Shown here: one piece after another, positions 24,161 to 33,913 of the stretch
Layout of the letters: every line of letters starts with the position of its first letter
Numbering within the stretch: the stretch's first letter is position 1
Source: Gp6-AA40 sp035496255
Lineage (GTDB): Bacteria; Acidobacteriota; Vicinamibacteria; Vicinamibacterales; UBA2999
Length of the DNA stretch: 64,000 nt
Reading direction: 5' to 3'
Assembly (NCBI GenBank): GCA_035496255.1
Contig: DATJEU010000060.1
Location: 1 to 64,000 of the forward strand
The notes under the pieces: model-generated
Seen by the model: the letters and a program-made list of their open reading frames with translations, nothing else
The model's database searches: none
What the model was told of the DNA's origin: nothing
Made by a program: the position numbers and the translations under genes

Positions 24161-26401
24161 CGGTGCCGGCGGCGTCGGCATCTCGGCACTCGCGCTCGAG
24201 ACATTGTTGAGCGCATCGGTCGCCCGCACGATCACTCCGCGGGCCGTGTCTCCCTCAAGCACCAGTTCGTACCGTTCGAATCGCGAATCGGCGATCCCAT
24301 CCTTCGGATAGATCGTCTGCCACCGGTTGCCGTCGAGGGAGTAGTCTGCCTTCTGCACGGCTGACTGTTCGTCGCGGACGTCGAAATCGATGATCGTTCG
24401 GTTGCCGTCGCGGCGCACAGAGGTCACCGTGATGATCGGCGGCGCGTTGTCGATTTCGAACGCTGTGCTTTCCATCAGGCCGGTCAACGCCGTGCTCGGT
24501 GAATTCGACGGCGCATCCGAAGCAACCACCCGCAGGATGTAGCGGCCGTTCGGTACGGACGTCGTGTCCCAGACGAGGATCGGGTCGGTCAGCCCGCGCT
24601 TGAGGACCTTCCACGACGTCTCACCCTCGCGGCGGTACTGGACTTCGTACGAGAGTTCGTCCTTGTTGTCGTCTTCCGCGTGCCACACGAACGTCAGCAG
24701 CCCCTTTTCATAGCCCCGGCGTCCGATGTTCGCCGCGGTGTTGTTCGGGTTGCCCTGCGCTTGTGCGGTTGCGCGTCGATCGGGGGTGTCTCCCTCGAAG
24801 CCGGCAATTTCGGGATCGGTGGGGAAGGGTCGCTGGAAGACGGTGCCCGGCGGATGAATCGTGATCGACGTGACGCGCGGCCGCAGGTTGCGCGGCAGAT
24901 ACGCCGCAGTCACCGAGGTCAGCAGCGGCGCCTCGTTCCTGGCGCCGGTGAAGACCGCACGCCACTGCAGGAAGCGGGCGCGGGGGCTGGTGATGGCGCT
25001 GCCCTCTGACGCGGTGTATGGCGCACTCCAGTCGCTCCAGGTCTCGTCCGGCGTGCGTGTGTTGCCCGATCGCGTTTCGATTTCGACCTTCGTGCCCGAT
25101 GGGACGGCTGCCTGCCACTTGAGCGCGCCCCAGGCGGCGACTGTCGTGGCGTCACGCACGTCGGACGTGTAGGTACCGCGATCGGCGCGGTCCGCCGACA
25201 GCCGGAAGACCTTTCCGGGATTGGATGTCGCAAACACCACGCGGCCATCCCGCGCGAGGCCCAGCGTCGTCACCTGTTCGGCGTTCGCGCGGGTGACGAG
25301 CGTCGGCTGATAGGGATCGCCGGAGAGCCGGTAGATCTTCCCCTTGTTGCCGGTGGCCACCAGCAGGCTACCGCCAGGCTCGAACGCGATGTCGTACGGC
25401 GAGTCGTCATGTGATTCCCAGACGATGTCCGAGGTTCCGTCGCTCGAAATTCGATAAATGGCGCCGGCACCAGGCGTGCGTGGTGTCGTTGGCGCCGGCG
25501 CGCCGCTGCTGGTGCCGGAGACGGCAGTCGAGTCCACAATCGCAATGGCCGTGATCTCGGTCGAGACGGAGGCGATCGGAGTCTGCGTCGAGGTGTCGGC
25601 AGGCTGGTCCGGCTGCGATGACTGGGCGGGCGCCTCGGCGCGGCCGCGGACGGCCGCAGCGTAGATCACACCGTTGGCGTCGACCCGCAGCTGGTGGATT
25701 TCGTTGTAGTTCGAGTCCAGCAGGACGAACGGCTTTCCTGACGGATCGATCTGGAAGACCCGACCGGGCGATTCGGTTCCCGCCAGCAGCCGGCCGCGTC
25801 CGTCGAACGCGAGCGAGACGGCGTTGGTCGCCTTGGTCTGGTAAAAGGGCGCACCCTTGCCGTCGGGAGCGATCTTGTAGATCACACCCTTGTCACCGGT
25901 CGCCGCGAAGACGTTGCCGCTGCGATCGATCGCGAGACTCCAGATATACCGATCCGGCGGGTCGAAAAACGTCGTCGCCTTGCCCGCTGCGTCGAGCTTG
26001 TAGATCTTCCCGTCTGGCGACGTGGCGACGTAGAGGCCGCCGCCGGGAGCGGCCGCGAGCGCATGCACCTCGAGCTCCGCGCTGTCGAAGAACACGGACG
26101 ACTTGCCGTCGGGCGTGATCCGGAACACCTGGCCTTCGTTGCCGCTGCCCGCGTAGATGTTGCCGTCGGGAGCCGCCAGCAGCGTCCAGAGAAACGGCGC
26201 GTTTGATTCGTAGAGCGGCGTGGTGGCGGGGCCGAGGGTCAGGCGGCCGTAGCTGTCGATCGAGAGGTTCTCGACTTCGCCTTTGAGGAATTCGGCCTCG
26301 GTGGAGACCTGCCAGAAGGTGGGAAGCGCGGCCCTGGCGACCACGCTCGCGGCGAACGTCATGAGCAGCGCGGCCGCGGCCACGCGCAATCGATGCAGCA
26401 T
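24146..26401 (-). CDS. Large secreted beta-propeller protein
   Basis: 751 residues from ATG 26401. A signal peptide (VAAAALLMTFAASVVARAA) is followed by a run of propeller blades with recurring GNIYAGSGNEGQVFRI, GLYVATSPDGKIYKL and NVFAATGDKGVIYKI, a short Pro/Ser/Thr linker (about residues 270-330), more blades, then a discoidin/fibronectin-like region with DELSYEVQYRREGETSWKVL. Such NHL/SMP-30-like propellers bind ligands or carbohydrates outside the cytoplasm. The function is unknown. It lies 38 bases downstream of the S55 peptidase gene on the same strand. Confidence 0.75.
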   Translation of the reverse strand: MLHRLRVAAAALLMTFAASVVARAALPTFWQVSTEAEFLKGEVENLSIDSYGRLTLGPATTPLYESNAPFLWTLLAAPDGNIYAGSGNEGQVFRITPDGKSSVFFDSAELEVHALAAAPGGGLYVATSPDGKIYKLDAAGKATTFFDPPDRYIWSLAIDRSGNVFAATGDKGVIYKIAPDGKGAPFYQTKATNAVSLAFDGRGRLLAGTESPGRVFQIDPSGKPFVLLDSNYNEIHQLRVDANGVIYAAAVRGRAEAPAQSSQPDQPADTSTQTPIASVSTEITAIAIVDSTAVSGTSSGAPAPTTPRTPGAGAIYRISSDGTSDIVWESHDDSPYDIAFEPGGSLLVATGNKGKIYRLSGDPYQPTLVTRANAEQVTTLGLARDGRVVFATSNPGKVFRLSADRADRGTYTSDVRDATTVAAWGALKWQAAVPSGTKVEIETRSGNTRTPDETWSDWSAPYTASEGSAITSPRARFLQWRAVFTGARNEAPLLTSVTAAYLPRNLRPRVTSITIHPPGTVFQRPFPTDPEIAGFEGDTPDRRATAQAQGNPNNTAANIGRRGYEKGLLTFVWHAEDDNKDELSYEVQYRREGETSWKVLKRGLTDPILVWDTTSVPNGRYILRVVASDAPSNSPSTALTGLMESTAFEIDNAPPIITVTSVRRDGNRTIIDFDVRDEQSAVQKADYSLDGNRWQTIYPKDGIADSRFERYELVLEGDTARGVIVRATDALNNVSSASAEMPTPPAPSGRR

Positions 26402-26439
26402 GGGCTTAGTGTAAACCCCTGCTGATCGCGCGCAGGGCC

Positions 26440-28278
26440 TCAGTCTTCCTGGAGCGGAATGGTCAGCGTGCGCGAGCCGGTGACGGCTTGATCCGACGGG
26501 ATTTCCCACTCGCCGAGCAGCGCGCTGTCGAGCGCCCGGAAGCTGCCGCCGTCCCGGTCGGACTCCATGACGGCCAGCACCGACGGCGGCAGCGCGGCGA
26601 GCGACTCGCCCTTGACGACGGCGCCACCGTCGCGGGTCACGAGGCGCACGTAGAGGCGGTTGTTCCGCCGGGCGCTGTTGAGCACCTGGATCATCTGGGG
26701 GACGCCGCGCGTCTGCGTCGGCTGCACCTGCAGTTCGCGCGCTTCGAACTGCGAGAGACGCGACGCGTCGGCGACCATCACTGAAATCGAGCCGCGCGCC
26801 TGCGGCGGAATCTGAATCGGCAGCGTCTTGGTGGTTTCCTCACCGCGATACGAGCGGAGCAGCACCTTGAGGTTGACCGTCGATCCCGGCTTGGGGTGGG
26901 CGCCGTCGATCCACACACGCTCGAGCACCGCGCTGCGCGGCTGCTCGCTGGCGTCGATTTCGAGATTGAGCCCTTCGAATTCGATGTCTTCGAACGAATT
27001 GCGGAGCAGGAAATTCAGCGGCGCGACCACGTACGCCGATGCCGAGGCGGAAGGCTGTTCGCCGGAGAAGAGATCTTCGAACGTCAGGTTCCCGAAATTC
27101 TTCACCGTCGCCGTGCCCTTGACCTCGTAGCTGGCGACGCCGTTCTGGCGCTCGTAGGATTGCAACGTATTGAGGATGGAGAGATACGCGAGCAGCGGCG
27201 TGAACAACTGGTCGTTGACCATCGCCATCTTGAAGTCCCTGACCGTGCCGCGGTCCGACTTCAGCCGCAGGTTGATCGGAATCATTGCGGGGCCGCGGCC
27301 GAGTGTCCCGGCGATGGCGGTCGCCCGATCCTGCGAGAACGTACCGATCACCTGACCCGTGCTCGCGATCTTCATCGAGTTCGACAGGCTCGGGAGGATC
27401 GCGTGGACGTACGCCCGGGTCATCGGGAACTGCGTCGGACCGAGGCCGTAGAAGGGGTGCCCGAAGGCGTAGACCTTGTCGCCGTCAACGTCGGTGACGG
27501 TGCCGGTGGCGCCCACCTCGTTGTCGCCACTCATGAGCAGCACGCCAATCGGATCGCCCGGCTTGAGTGGCGCCGACGTATTCGCCGCCTGCGGTGATTG
27601 CACCGCGCCGGCCATCATCGGCACGAAGCCCTGATCGCGGAACGCGGACGCGAGCGGATCGATGACGCCGCTGTCGAAGCCGCCCAGCGTCAGCGGTGTG
27701 GCGATCGGCCGCAACAGCGATCCGAGACCGCGATCCACGGACGCGCCACCGAGCACCTGGATGTCGTTGGGGCTCTCCGCGAAGGGACGCACCCACGCAA
27801 ACGCCTGACGCAGCGAGTTGCGCAAGCCTTCCTGCGTCAGCGGAAACGGCACGTCCACCTTCGTCGCCTGCCTGCGCGGCGCCGCCAGCATGGTCGCGTC
27901 CACCATCTCCGCGATCGGGGTAATCCCCGCGAGCGGTTCGGTGGAAAACTGTCCGAGTGAGTACGAGACGGCGCCGACCAGCCGGCCGTCGATGTACACC
28001 GGGCTGCCGCTCATGCCGGCGATCACGCCCGTCTTGGCGAGCGGACCGCCTTCGAGCCTGGCCAGAATCAGATCGCGGCGCGGTCCGATCGAATTGCGCA
28101 GGACGCCCAGGATCGTGACCTTGAAGTCTTCGAGCGTGTCGCCCTCGAACACGGTTCGTCCAACGCCGACCATGCCGGGCTTGAGTTCGTCGACAGGGAA
28201 GGTCTTCGACTGGGCCGTGAGCCCGGCCGCGACGAAGACCAGCAGGGCGCAGGCGCTGGCGAACAGACGCATCTTCAT
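26440..28278 (-). CDS. SpoIVB-type S55 peptidase domain protein, secreted
   Basis: 612 residues from ATG 28278 (ATG 28272 also possible). A signal peptide (LFASACALLVFVAAGLTAQ) precedes an S55 peptidase region with the serine motif GMSGSPVYIDGRLVGAVSY (about residues 88-106) and the later TGTVTDVDGDKVYAFGHPF block. SpoIVB cleaves a membrane signalling protein in spore formers; homologues in non-sporulating Acidobacteriota have unknown substrates. The C-terminal half (about 380-612) looks like a beta-sandwich of unknown role. It is divergent from the aromatic operon. Confidence 0.85.
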   Translation of the reverse strand: MKMRLFASACALLVFVAAGLTAQSKTFPVDELKPGMVGVGRTVFEGDTLEDFKVTILGVLRNSIGPRRDLILARLEGGPLAKTGVIAGMSGSPVYIDGRLVGAVSYSLGQFSTEPLAGITPIAEMVDATMLAAPRRQATKVDVPFPLTQEGLRNSLRQAFAWVRPFAESPNDIQVLGGASVDRGLGSLLRPIATPLTLGGFDSGVIDPLASAFRDQGFVPMMAGAVQSPQAANTSAPLKPGDPIGVLLMSGDNEVGATGTVTDVDGDKVYAFGHPFYGLGPTQFPMTRAYVHAILPSLSNSMKIASTGQVIGTFSQDRATAIAGTLGRGPAMIPINLRLKSDRGTVRDFKMAMVNDQLFTPLLAYLSILNTLQSYERQNGVASYEVKGTATVKNFGNLTFEDLFSGEQPSASASAYVVAPLNFLLRNSFEDIEFEGLNLEIDASEQPRSAVLERVWIDGAHPKPGSTVNLKVLLRSYRGEETTKTLPIQIPPQARGSISVMVADASRLSQFEARELQVQPTQTRGVPQMIQVLNSARRNNRLYVRLVTRDGGAVVKGESLAALPPSVLAVMESDRDGGSFRALDSALLGEWEIPSDQAVTGSRTLTIPLQED

Positions 28279-28343
28279 ACGAATTGTACTGGGTGAAGAT
28301 ACGGGCAAGCGCAGTAAACCGCAAGTTCGCCAGCGATTTACGG

Positions 28344-28372
28344 TTGACAGTCGAGCCGGGGCTTGGTACTGT
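28344..28372 (+). promoter_or_regulatory. Sigma70-type promoter of the aromatic supra-operon
   Basis: -35 TTGACA (28344-28349) is a perfect consensus; after a 17-base spacer comes TACTGT (28367-28372), four of six matches to TATAAT. Transcription would start near 28379-28380, about 12 bases before the leader-peptide ATG. The spacing and the element downstream make this the best promoter candidate in the window. Confidence 0.75.
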
Positions 28373-28390
28373 CGCTGTGATTTCACGCTG

Positions 28391-28489
28391 ATGTCGTCGC
28401 ACTCGTTCGGCCGCTTCGTGTCGTTTACCAACGCCAGCTATTGGTGGTGGTACCGGACTGCGACTGAAGGGGCGGCGGCCAGCGTCTAG
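28391..28489 (+). CDS. trpL: Aromatic (Trp) leader peptide
   Basis: 32 codons, ATG 28391 to TAG 28487-28489. The peptide begins MSSHSFGRFVSF and contains YWWWY at residues 17-21: three consecutive Trp codons (28442-28450) flanked by Tyr. Three Phe are at residues 6, 9 and 12, so eight of 32 residues are aromatic. It sits between a promoter and a terminator upstream of aroDE-trpEGDCFBA. By analogy with trpL of enterobacteria it has no product role; its translation rate senses charged tRNA-Trp, and possibly tRNA-Tyr. No clear Shine-Dalgarno sequence was seen. Confidence 0.88.
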   Translation: MSSHSFGRFVSFTNASYWWWYRTATEGAAASV

Positions 28490-28530
28490 AACGCGACCAG
28501 GTTTCGAGCAAGACCCAAGCGCCTCTTCAG
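28464..28530 (+). promoter_or_regulatory. Antiterminator of the aromatic attenuator
   Basis: CTGAAGGGGCG (28464-28474) pairs over 11 bp, with one G-U, with CGCCTCTTCAG (28520-28530), which is the 5' arm of the terminator. The two structures are mutually exclusive. Segment 28464-28474 begins 13 bases after the last Trp codon, so a ribosome stalled there leaves it free. A ribosome at the stop codon (28487-28489) would cover part of it. A possible protector is GGCCGC (28409-28414) with GCGGCC (28475-28480). Confidence 0.8.
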
Positions 28531-28556
28531 CCGCACGGTTGGAGAGGCGCTTTTTG
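28517..28556 (+). terminator. Attenuator (intrinsic terminator)
   Basis: AAGCGCCTCT (28517-28526) pairs perfectly with AGAGGCGCTT (28543-28552). The helix can continue through a U-G pair into CAGCC/GGTTG. The U-run TTTTT (28551-28555) follows directly. It lies 45 bases before the aroDE start, between the leader peptide and the first structural gene. Confidence 0.9.
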
Positions 28557-28599
28557 CGTTTACCGGGGATCTATTGCCCAGCGTGTCGATGTGAACTCC

Positions 28600-30036
28600 A
28601 TGTTGTGTGAAACCGTGACCGCCACGTCCATGGCGGACCTTGTCCGCGCCCGCGACGCGGCGACCGTCGCCGACATGGTCGAGCTCCGCCTCGACGGCGT
28701 GGCGGACATCGACGTGGCGCAGGCGCTGGCCGCCCGGCCGCGACCCGCGGTGGTCACCTGCCGGCCGAAGTGGGAGGGCGGGCGGTTCGAGGGCAGCGAA
28801 GACGAGCGTCGCCGGATTCTGCACCAGGCGCTGGACCTCGGCGCGGAGTTCGTGGACATCGAGTGGCGCGCGGAGTTCGGCGATCTGGTGGCCCGGGCGC
28901 CCGAGCGTGTCGTGCTCTCGTCGCACGATTTCATGGGGGTGCCGGATGACCTCGCGGCGCGCGCGCGGGCGATGCGCACGACCGGCGCGAAGACGATCAA
29001 GATTGCGGTCGCGGTCCGGCGGCTGACTGAAACCCTGGCACTCATCGACATCGCCCGTGACGGGAATGCCGTCGTCATCGGCATGGGCGATGCCGGGTTT
29101 TCGTCGCGGCTCCTCGCCGCGCGTTACGGATCGCGATGGACGTATGCGGGCCACGCGGTGGCCCCGGGACAAGTCCCGGCCTCACGGATGGTGGACGACT
29201 ACGGATTCAGACGCGTTGGCGGCGACACGCGGCTGTTCGGGGTCATCAGCACGAACGCCATGCACTCGCTCTCGCCGGTGATGCACAACGCGGCGTTCGC
29301 CGCCGCGGGAATCGACGCAGTGTATGTGCCGCTGCGTCCGGCCGACTTTACCGACTTTCTCGAATACGCCGAGGCGATGGACATAACGGGCGCAAGCGTG
29401 ACGATCCCATTCAAGCTCGACGCGTTCGCGGCAGCGCTGCGCGCTGACGATCTCACGCGGACCGTCGGCGCCACGAACACGCTGCGGCGGATCGCCCATG
29501 ACGGCGTGCGCGGATGGGAAGCCACCAACACCGACGTGACCGGGTTTCTTGCGCCGTTGGACGCGATCTATCCAGGTGACCTGTCCGGGTCGCGCGTGTC
29601 GGTCCTGGGCGCGGGAGGCTCGGCGCGCGCGGTGATCGTTGCGCTCCTGGCTCGCGGCGCCCGCGTCATGGTGCACGCGCGGCGGCGCGAACAGGTGGAC
29701 GGGCTGGTTGGCGATCTCGGCGTCGCCGCGGGACCGTGGCCGATCGAACCTGACAGTTGGGATCTGCTCGTCAACTGTACGCCGCTTGGGGGCGGCGATC
29801 TGCGCGCTGACTCGCCGCTGCCCGGCGGTCCGTTCAACGGACTGATGGTCTACGACCTCACCTACGGTCGTGGCGCGTCACGCCTCGTTGCCGAGGCACG
29901 CGCGGCCGGTTGCCTCGCGCTGGACGGCCTGCCGATGCTGATCGCGCAGGCGGAGCGGCAGTTTGCCTGGTGGACCGGCCAACCAGCGCCGGCGGGAGTG
30001 ATGGAACAGGCAGCACGGACACGGTTATGCGATTGA
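28600..30036 (+). CDS. aroDE: Bifunctional 3-dehydroquinate dehydratase (type I) / shikimate dehydrogenase
   Basis: 478 residues from ATG 28600 (GTG 28591 adds three). The N-terminal half (1-215) is a type I dehydroquinase: the Schiff-base Lys is in KTIKIAV and the catalytic His in LSSHDF. The C-terminal half (about 215-478) is shikimate dehydrogenase: SLSPVMHN, the substrate Lys in GASVTIPFK, the Asp in ATNTDVTG and the NADPH loop GAGGSARA. Together they convert 3-dehydroquinate to shikimate. The fusion is best known from plants and also occurs in some bacteria. It is the first structural gene after the attenuator and overlaps trpE by ten bases. Confidence 0.94.
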   Translation: MLCETVTATSMADLVRARDAATVADMVELRLDGVADIDVAQALAARPRPAVVTCRPKWEGGRFEGSEDERRRILHQALDLGAEFVDIEWRAEFGDLVARAPERVVLSSHDFMGVPDDLAARARAMRTTGAKTIKIAVAVRRLTETLALIDIARDGNAVVIGMGDAGFSSRLLAARYGSRWTYAGHAVAPGQVPASRMVDDYGFRRVGGDTRLFGVISTNAMHSLSPVMHNAAFAAAGIDAVYVPLRPADFTDFLEYAEAMDITGASVTIPFKLDAFAAALRADDLTRTVGATNTLRRIAHDGVRGWEATNTDVTGFLAPLDAIYPGDLSGSRVSVLGAGGSARAVIVALLARGARVMVHARRREQVDGLVGDLGVAAGPWPIEPDSWDLLVNCTPLGGGDLRADSPLPGGPFNGLMVYDLTYGRGASRLVAEARAAGCLALDGLPMLIAQAERQFAWWTGQPAPAGVMEQAARTRLCD

Positions 30037-31493
30037 CAACGTTCGAAGAATTCAAGGATCTGGCCCAGCGTGGGACGTTCGTCCCGGTCTACAAGGAAAT
30101 CATGGCGGACCTGCTGACGCCGGTCTCCGCATTCCTGAAGATCGCGGAGCACTCCGACTACGCGTTCCTCCTCGAGTCGGTGGAAGGGGGCGAGCAGGTC
30201 GGGCGATATTCCTTCCTCGGCAAGGATCCGTTCCTCATCCTCCGCTCGCGCGGTGGCAAGACGATCATCGAACGGGCGGGAGAGGTCACGGAATCCGAGC
30301 AGGCCTTCATTCCCACCGTCCGCGAGCTGATGGCCGGGTTTCATGCCCCGTTCGTTCCCGGGTTGCCGCGTTTCACCGGTGGCGCCGTCGGCTATCTCGG
30401 CTACGACGCGGCCGCCTGGTTCGAGCCGGTCACACTGCAGAAGACCGATGCCGTCGACGAGGAAGCGGGATTCATGCTGTTCGACACGGTGCTGGCCTTC
30501 GATCATGTCCGGCATCGGATTCTGATCATCGCCAACGCCAGGATCAGCGGCGACGAGGATCTCGATTCGCTCTACCAGTTCGCGTGCGCAAAGATCGCGT
30601 TCGTCGAGCGGGAGCTCGAGCGGACACTGTCCAAGCCGCAGCAGTCGGACGCCGCGGCGCTCGAGGTGACGTCAAACGTCAGCCGCGAGGCATTCGAGGA
30701 GATGGTGCGGACGGCGAAGGAATACATCGCCGCCGGCGACATCTATCAGGTCGTCCTGTCACAGCGCTTCCAGGCCAGGATCGACGCCGATCCGCTGACC
30801 GTTTACCGCGCGCTGCGACACGTCAATCCGTCGCCGTACATGTACTTCCTGCGTGTCGGCACCCGCTCGATCGTCGGCTCGTCACCGGAGATGCTGGTCC
30901 GGGTGGAGGGCCACAAAATCCAGACGCATCCCATCGCCGGCACGCGGCCGCGTGGCCGCAGCGATGAGGAGGACATGCGGCTTGCCGAGGAATTGAAACG
31001 CAACGAAAAAGAACGCGCGGAGCACGTGATGCTCGTGGATCTCGGACGCAACGATCTCGGGCGCGTCTCGGCCTACGGCACAGTGCGGGTACCGACCTAC
31101 ATGACGCTGGAGCGCTACTCCCACGTGATGCACCTGGTGTCGATCGTCGAAGGCCGGCTGGACGACCGTCACGATCGGCTCGACGCGCTGGTCGCGTGCT
31201 TCCCGGCCGGAACCGTGTCCGGTGCGCCGAAGGTGCGGGCGATGGAGATCATCGCGGAACTGGAGAATCGCCGGCGCGGGGTTTACGCTGGCGCTGTCGG
31301 GTATCTCGACTTCGCCGGCAACCTGGATTTCTGCATCACGATTCGTACGGTCGTGATCGAGAACGGGCACGCGTTCGTGCAGGCCGGTGCCGGGATCGTC
31401 GCCGACTCGAATCCCGCGGCCGAGTACGAAGAGACGCGCGACAAGGCGCGGGCGGTGATTCGAGCCCTGGAGCTCGCGCAGGCAGGACTTTAG
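30027..31493 (+). CDS. trpE: Anthranilate synthase component I
   Basis: 488 residues from ATG 30027. Converts chorismate plus ammonia to anthranilate. The Trp feedback site LLES (with the conserved Ser) occurs in AFLLESVEGGEQVGRYS (about residues 46-62). The catalytic C-terminal domain has GDIYQVVLSQRF, PSPYMYFL, the GSSPEMLV loop, IAGTRPRGR, and the metal-binding Glu residues in ERAEHVMLVDLGRNDLGRV. It overlaps aroDE by ten bases and is followed by trpG after a 10-base gap. Confidence 0.96.
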   Translation: MRLTTFEEFKDLAQRGTFVPVYKEIMADLLTPVSAFLKIAEHSDYAFLLESVEGGEQVGRYSFLGKDPFLILRSRGGKTIIERAGEVTESEQAFIPTVRELMAGFHAPFVPGLPRFTGGAVGYLGYDAAAWFEPVTLQKTDAVDEEAGFMLFDTVLAFDHVRHRILIIANARISGDEDLDSLYQFACAKIAFVERELERTLSKPQQSDAAALEVTSNVSREAFEEMVRTAKEYIAAGDIYQVVLSQRFQARIDADPLTVYRALRHVNPSPYMYFLRVGTRSIVGSSPEMLVRVEGHKIQTHPIAGTRPRGRSDEEDMRLAEELKRNEKERAEHVMLVDLGRNDLGRVSAYGTVRVPTYMTLERYSHVMHLVSIVEGRLDDRHDRLDALVACFPAGTVSGAPKVRAMEIIAELENRRRGVYAGAVGYLDFAGNLDFCITIRTVVIENGHAFVQAGAGIVADSNPAAEYEETRDKARAVIRALELAQAGL

Positions 31494-31503
31494 GACTTCC
31501 TGA

Positions 31504-32066
<563 letters not shown>

Positions 32067-32070
<4 letters not shown>

Positions 32071-33098
32071 TGTTCACGCCACTGATCGAACGCGTTGTTG
32101 GCCACGAAGACCTCACCGCGGAGGAAGCCGCCGCGGCGATGGACCGGGTGATGAGCGGGCAGGCGCTGCCGACGGCGCTCGCGTCGCTGCTGACGGCGCT
32201 GGTGATGAAGGGCGAGCGGCCGGCCGAGATCGTCGGCTTCGCCCGAGCGATGCGCGCCCACTCGATCACGCTGTCGGCGCCGATCGCCGACGTGTTCGAT
32301 ACCTGTGGTACGGGTGGCGATCGATCGGGGACGTTCAACATCTCGTCGGCCGCGGCGATTGTCGTTGCCGCGTGCGGGGTCAAGGTCGCGAAGCACGGCA
32401 ACCGATCGGTCTCCAGCCAGTGCGGCAGCGCCGACGTCTTCGAAACGCTCGGCGTCAACATCACCGCGGCGCCGGCAGTGGTGGAGCGGAGCCTGCGTGA
32501 CGCCGGCATCGCCTTCTTCTTCGCGCCGACGTTCCATCCCTCGATGAAACATGCCGGCCCGGTGCGGCGCGAGCTCGGGATCCGGACCGCGTTCAATCTG
32601 CTCGGACCGCTGACCAATCCAGCCGGTGCCACGAGACAGATCGTCGGCGTGCCCAGGTCGGAGCTGACCGAACTGCTGGCGCGCGCCCTGCTGCTCCTCG
32701 GGTCCGAGCGTGCGTGGGTCGTGCACGGCGCCGACGGCATCGACGAAATCTCCACCACCGGTTACACGAAGGTGTCCGAGGCCCGCGACGGCTCTGTCCG
32801 CACGTTCTACATTCACCCGTCGGACTTTGGCATGACGAAAGCCGCGCCCGCGGAACTGAAAGGCGGCGACGCGGAACGCAACGCGGCGATCATCCTGACG
32901 ATCCTCGGAGGCGAGCATGGCGCTGCCCGCCGGGTGGTCGTCCTCAATGCGGCGGCAGGCTTGTTCGTTGCCGGCCGTGCCGAGTCGATCCGCGACGGCA
33001 TCGAGATGGCGGTGCGCGCGATCGATTCGGGAGCCGCGCGCGCCACCCTCGACCGCATGGTGCGAAGCTCGCAAGCCGGGGCAGAGGTGATCGCGTGA
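32067..33098 (+). CDS. trpD: Anthranilate phosphoribosyltransferase
   Basis: 343 residues, usual length. Transfers phosphoribose from PRPP to anthranilate. The glycine-rich PRPP loop DTCGTGGDRSGTFNISSAAA (about residues 78-97), the KHGNRSVSSQCGSADV anthranilate/PRPP segment and the metal-site region VHGADGIDE are intact. It overlaps trpG by four bases upstream and trpC by four downstream (GTGA). Confidence 0.96.
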
Positions 33099-33913
33099 AC
33101 TCCGGGCAGGGCAGGCCGGACCTGCTGAAAACGATCATCGCGGCCACCGAACGCATCACCGAGGTGCGGCGTGAGGCCGAGCCGCTGGCGGCGCTCGAGC
33201 AACGGGCGATGGCCATGGCGCCACAGGGCGCCCGGTTCGAAGCGAATCTCGGAGCCGCCGGCCGCGTCAATGTGATCGCCGAGTGCAAGCGGCGATCGCC
33301 GTCGAAGGGCGTCCTCGCTGAGACCTACGATCCGGTCGCGATCGCCAGGGCGTATGAGGCCGGTGGCGCCGCAGCGATCTCGGTGCTGACCGAACCGACA
33401 TTCTTCGACGGATCGCTCGAGCACCTCGCCGCCGTTCGCCGCGCCGTGACTCTGCCGCTCTTACGCAAGGACTTTGTCGTCGACGAGTACCAGATCTTCG
33501 AAGCGCGGGCGCAGGGCGCCGACGCCATCCTGTTGATCGTGGCGGCGCTCGCACAGACGGAGCTGGTGCGCCTGCAACGGCGCGCATGGGATCTCGGCCT
33601 GGCGGCGCTGGTCGAAGTGCATGACGAGGATGAGTTGACGCGCGCGATCGATGCGGGCGCGCGGGTGATTGGCGTCAACAACCGGAACCTGCGCACGCTG
33701 ACGGTGGATACGCAGGCCTCGTACCGGCTGGTTGAACGGATCCCGAAGGACGTGATTGGGGTCAGCGAGAGCGGGCTACGGTCGCACGAGGACCTCGAGG
33801 CGTTGTCGGCCGCTGGTTATCGGGCGTTTCTGATCGGCGAGCGCTTCATGACGGATCAGGACCCGGCACGCGCCCTGCGGGCGCTGATCGGGTCACGGAA
33901 ATTGACGACATGA
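33095..33913 (+). CDS. trpC: Indole-3-glycerol-phosphate synthase
   Basis: 272 residues from GTG 33095, which overlaps the trpD stop. Closes the indole ring of CdRP. TIM-barrel catalytic residues are seen in VIAECKRRSPSKG (Glu and Lys), LLRKDFVVDEYQI (catalytic Lys), LVEVHDEDEL (Glu) and GVNNRNLRTL, with GVSESGL near the end. The last residues (SRKLTT) run into an intergenic repeat that fills the 85-base gap before trpF, the largest gap among the trp genes. Confidence 0.95.
   Translation: MNSGQGRPDLLKTIIAATERITEVRREAEPLAALEQRAMAMAPQGARFEANLGAAGRVNVIAECKRRSPSKGVLAETYDPVAIARAYEAGGAAAISVLTEPTFFDGSLEHLAAVRRAVTLPLLRKDFVVDEYQIFEARAQGADAILLIVAALAQTELVRLQRRAWDLGLAALVEVHDEDELTRAIDAGARVIGVNNRNLRTLTVDTQASYRLVERIPKDVIGVSESGLRSHEDLEALSAAGYRAFLIGERFMTDQDPARALRALIGSRKLTT

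Noticed and set aside
29161..29181. CCGGGAC-AA-GTCCCGG palindrome inside aroDE
   Set aside because: It encodes the APGQ segment, which is also present in ordinary type I dehydroquinases, so no insertion is needed; probably chance in GC-rich code.
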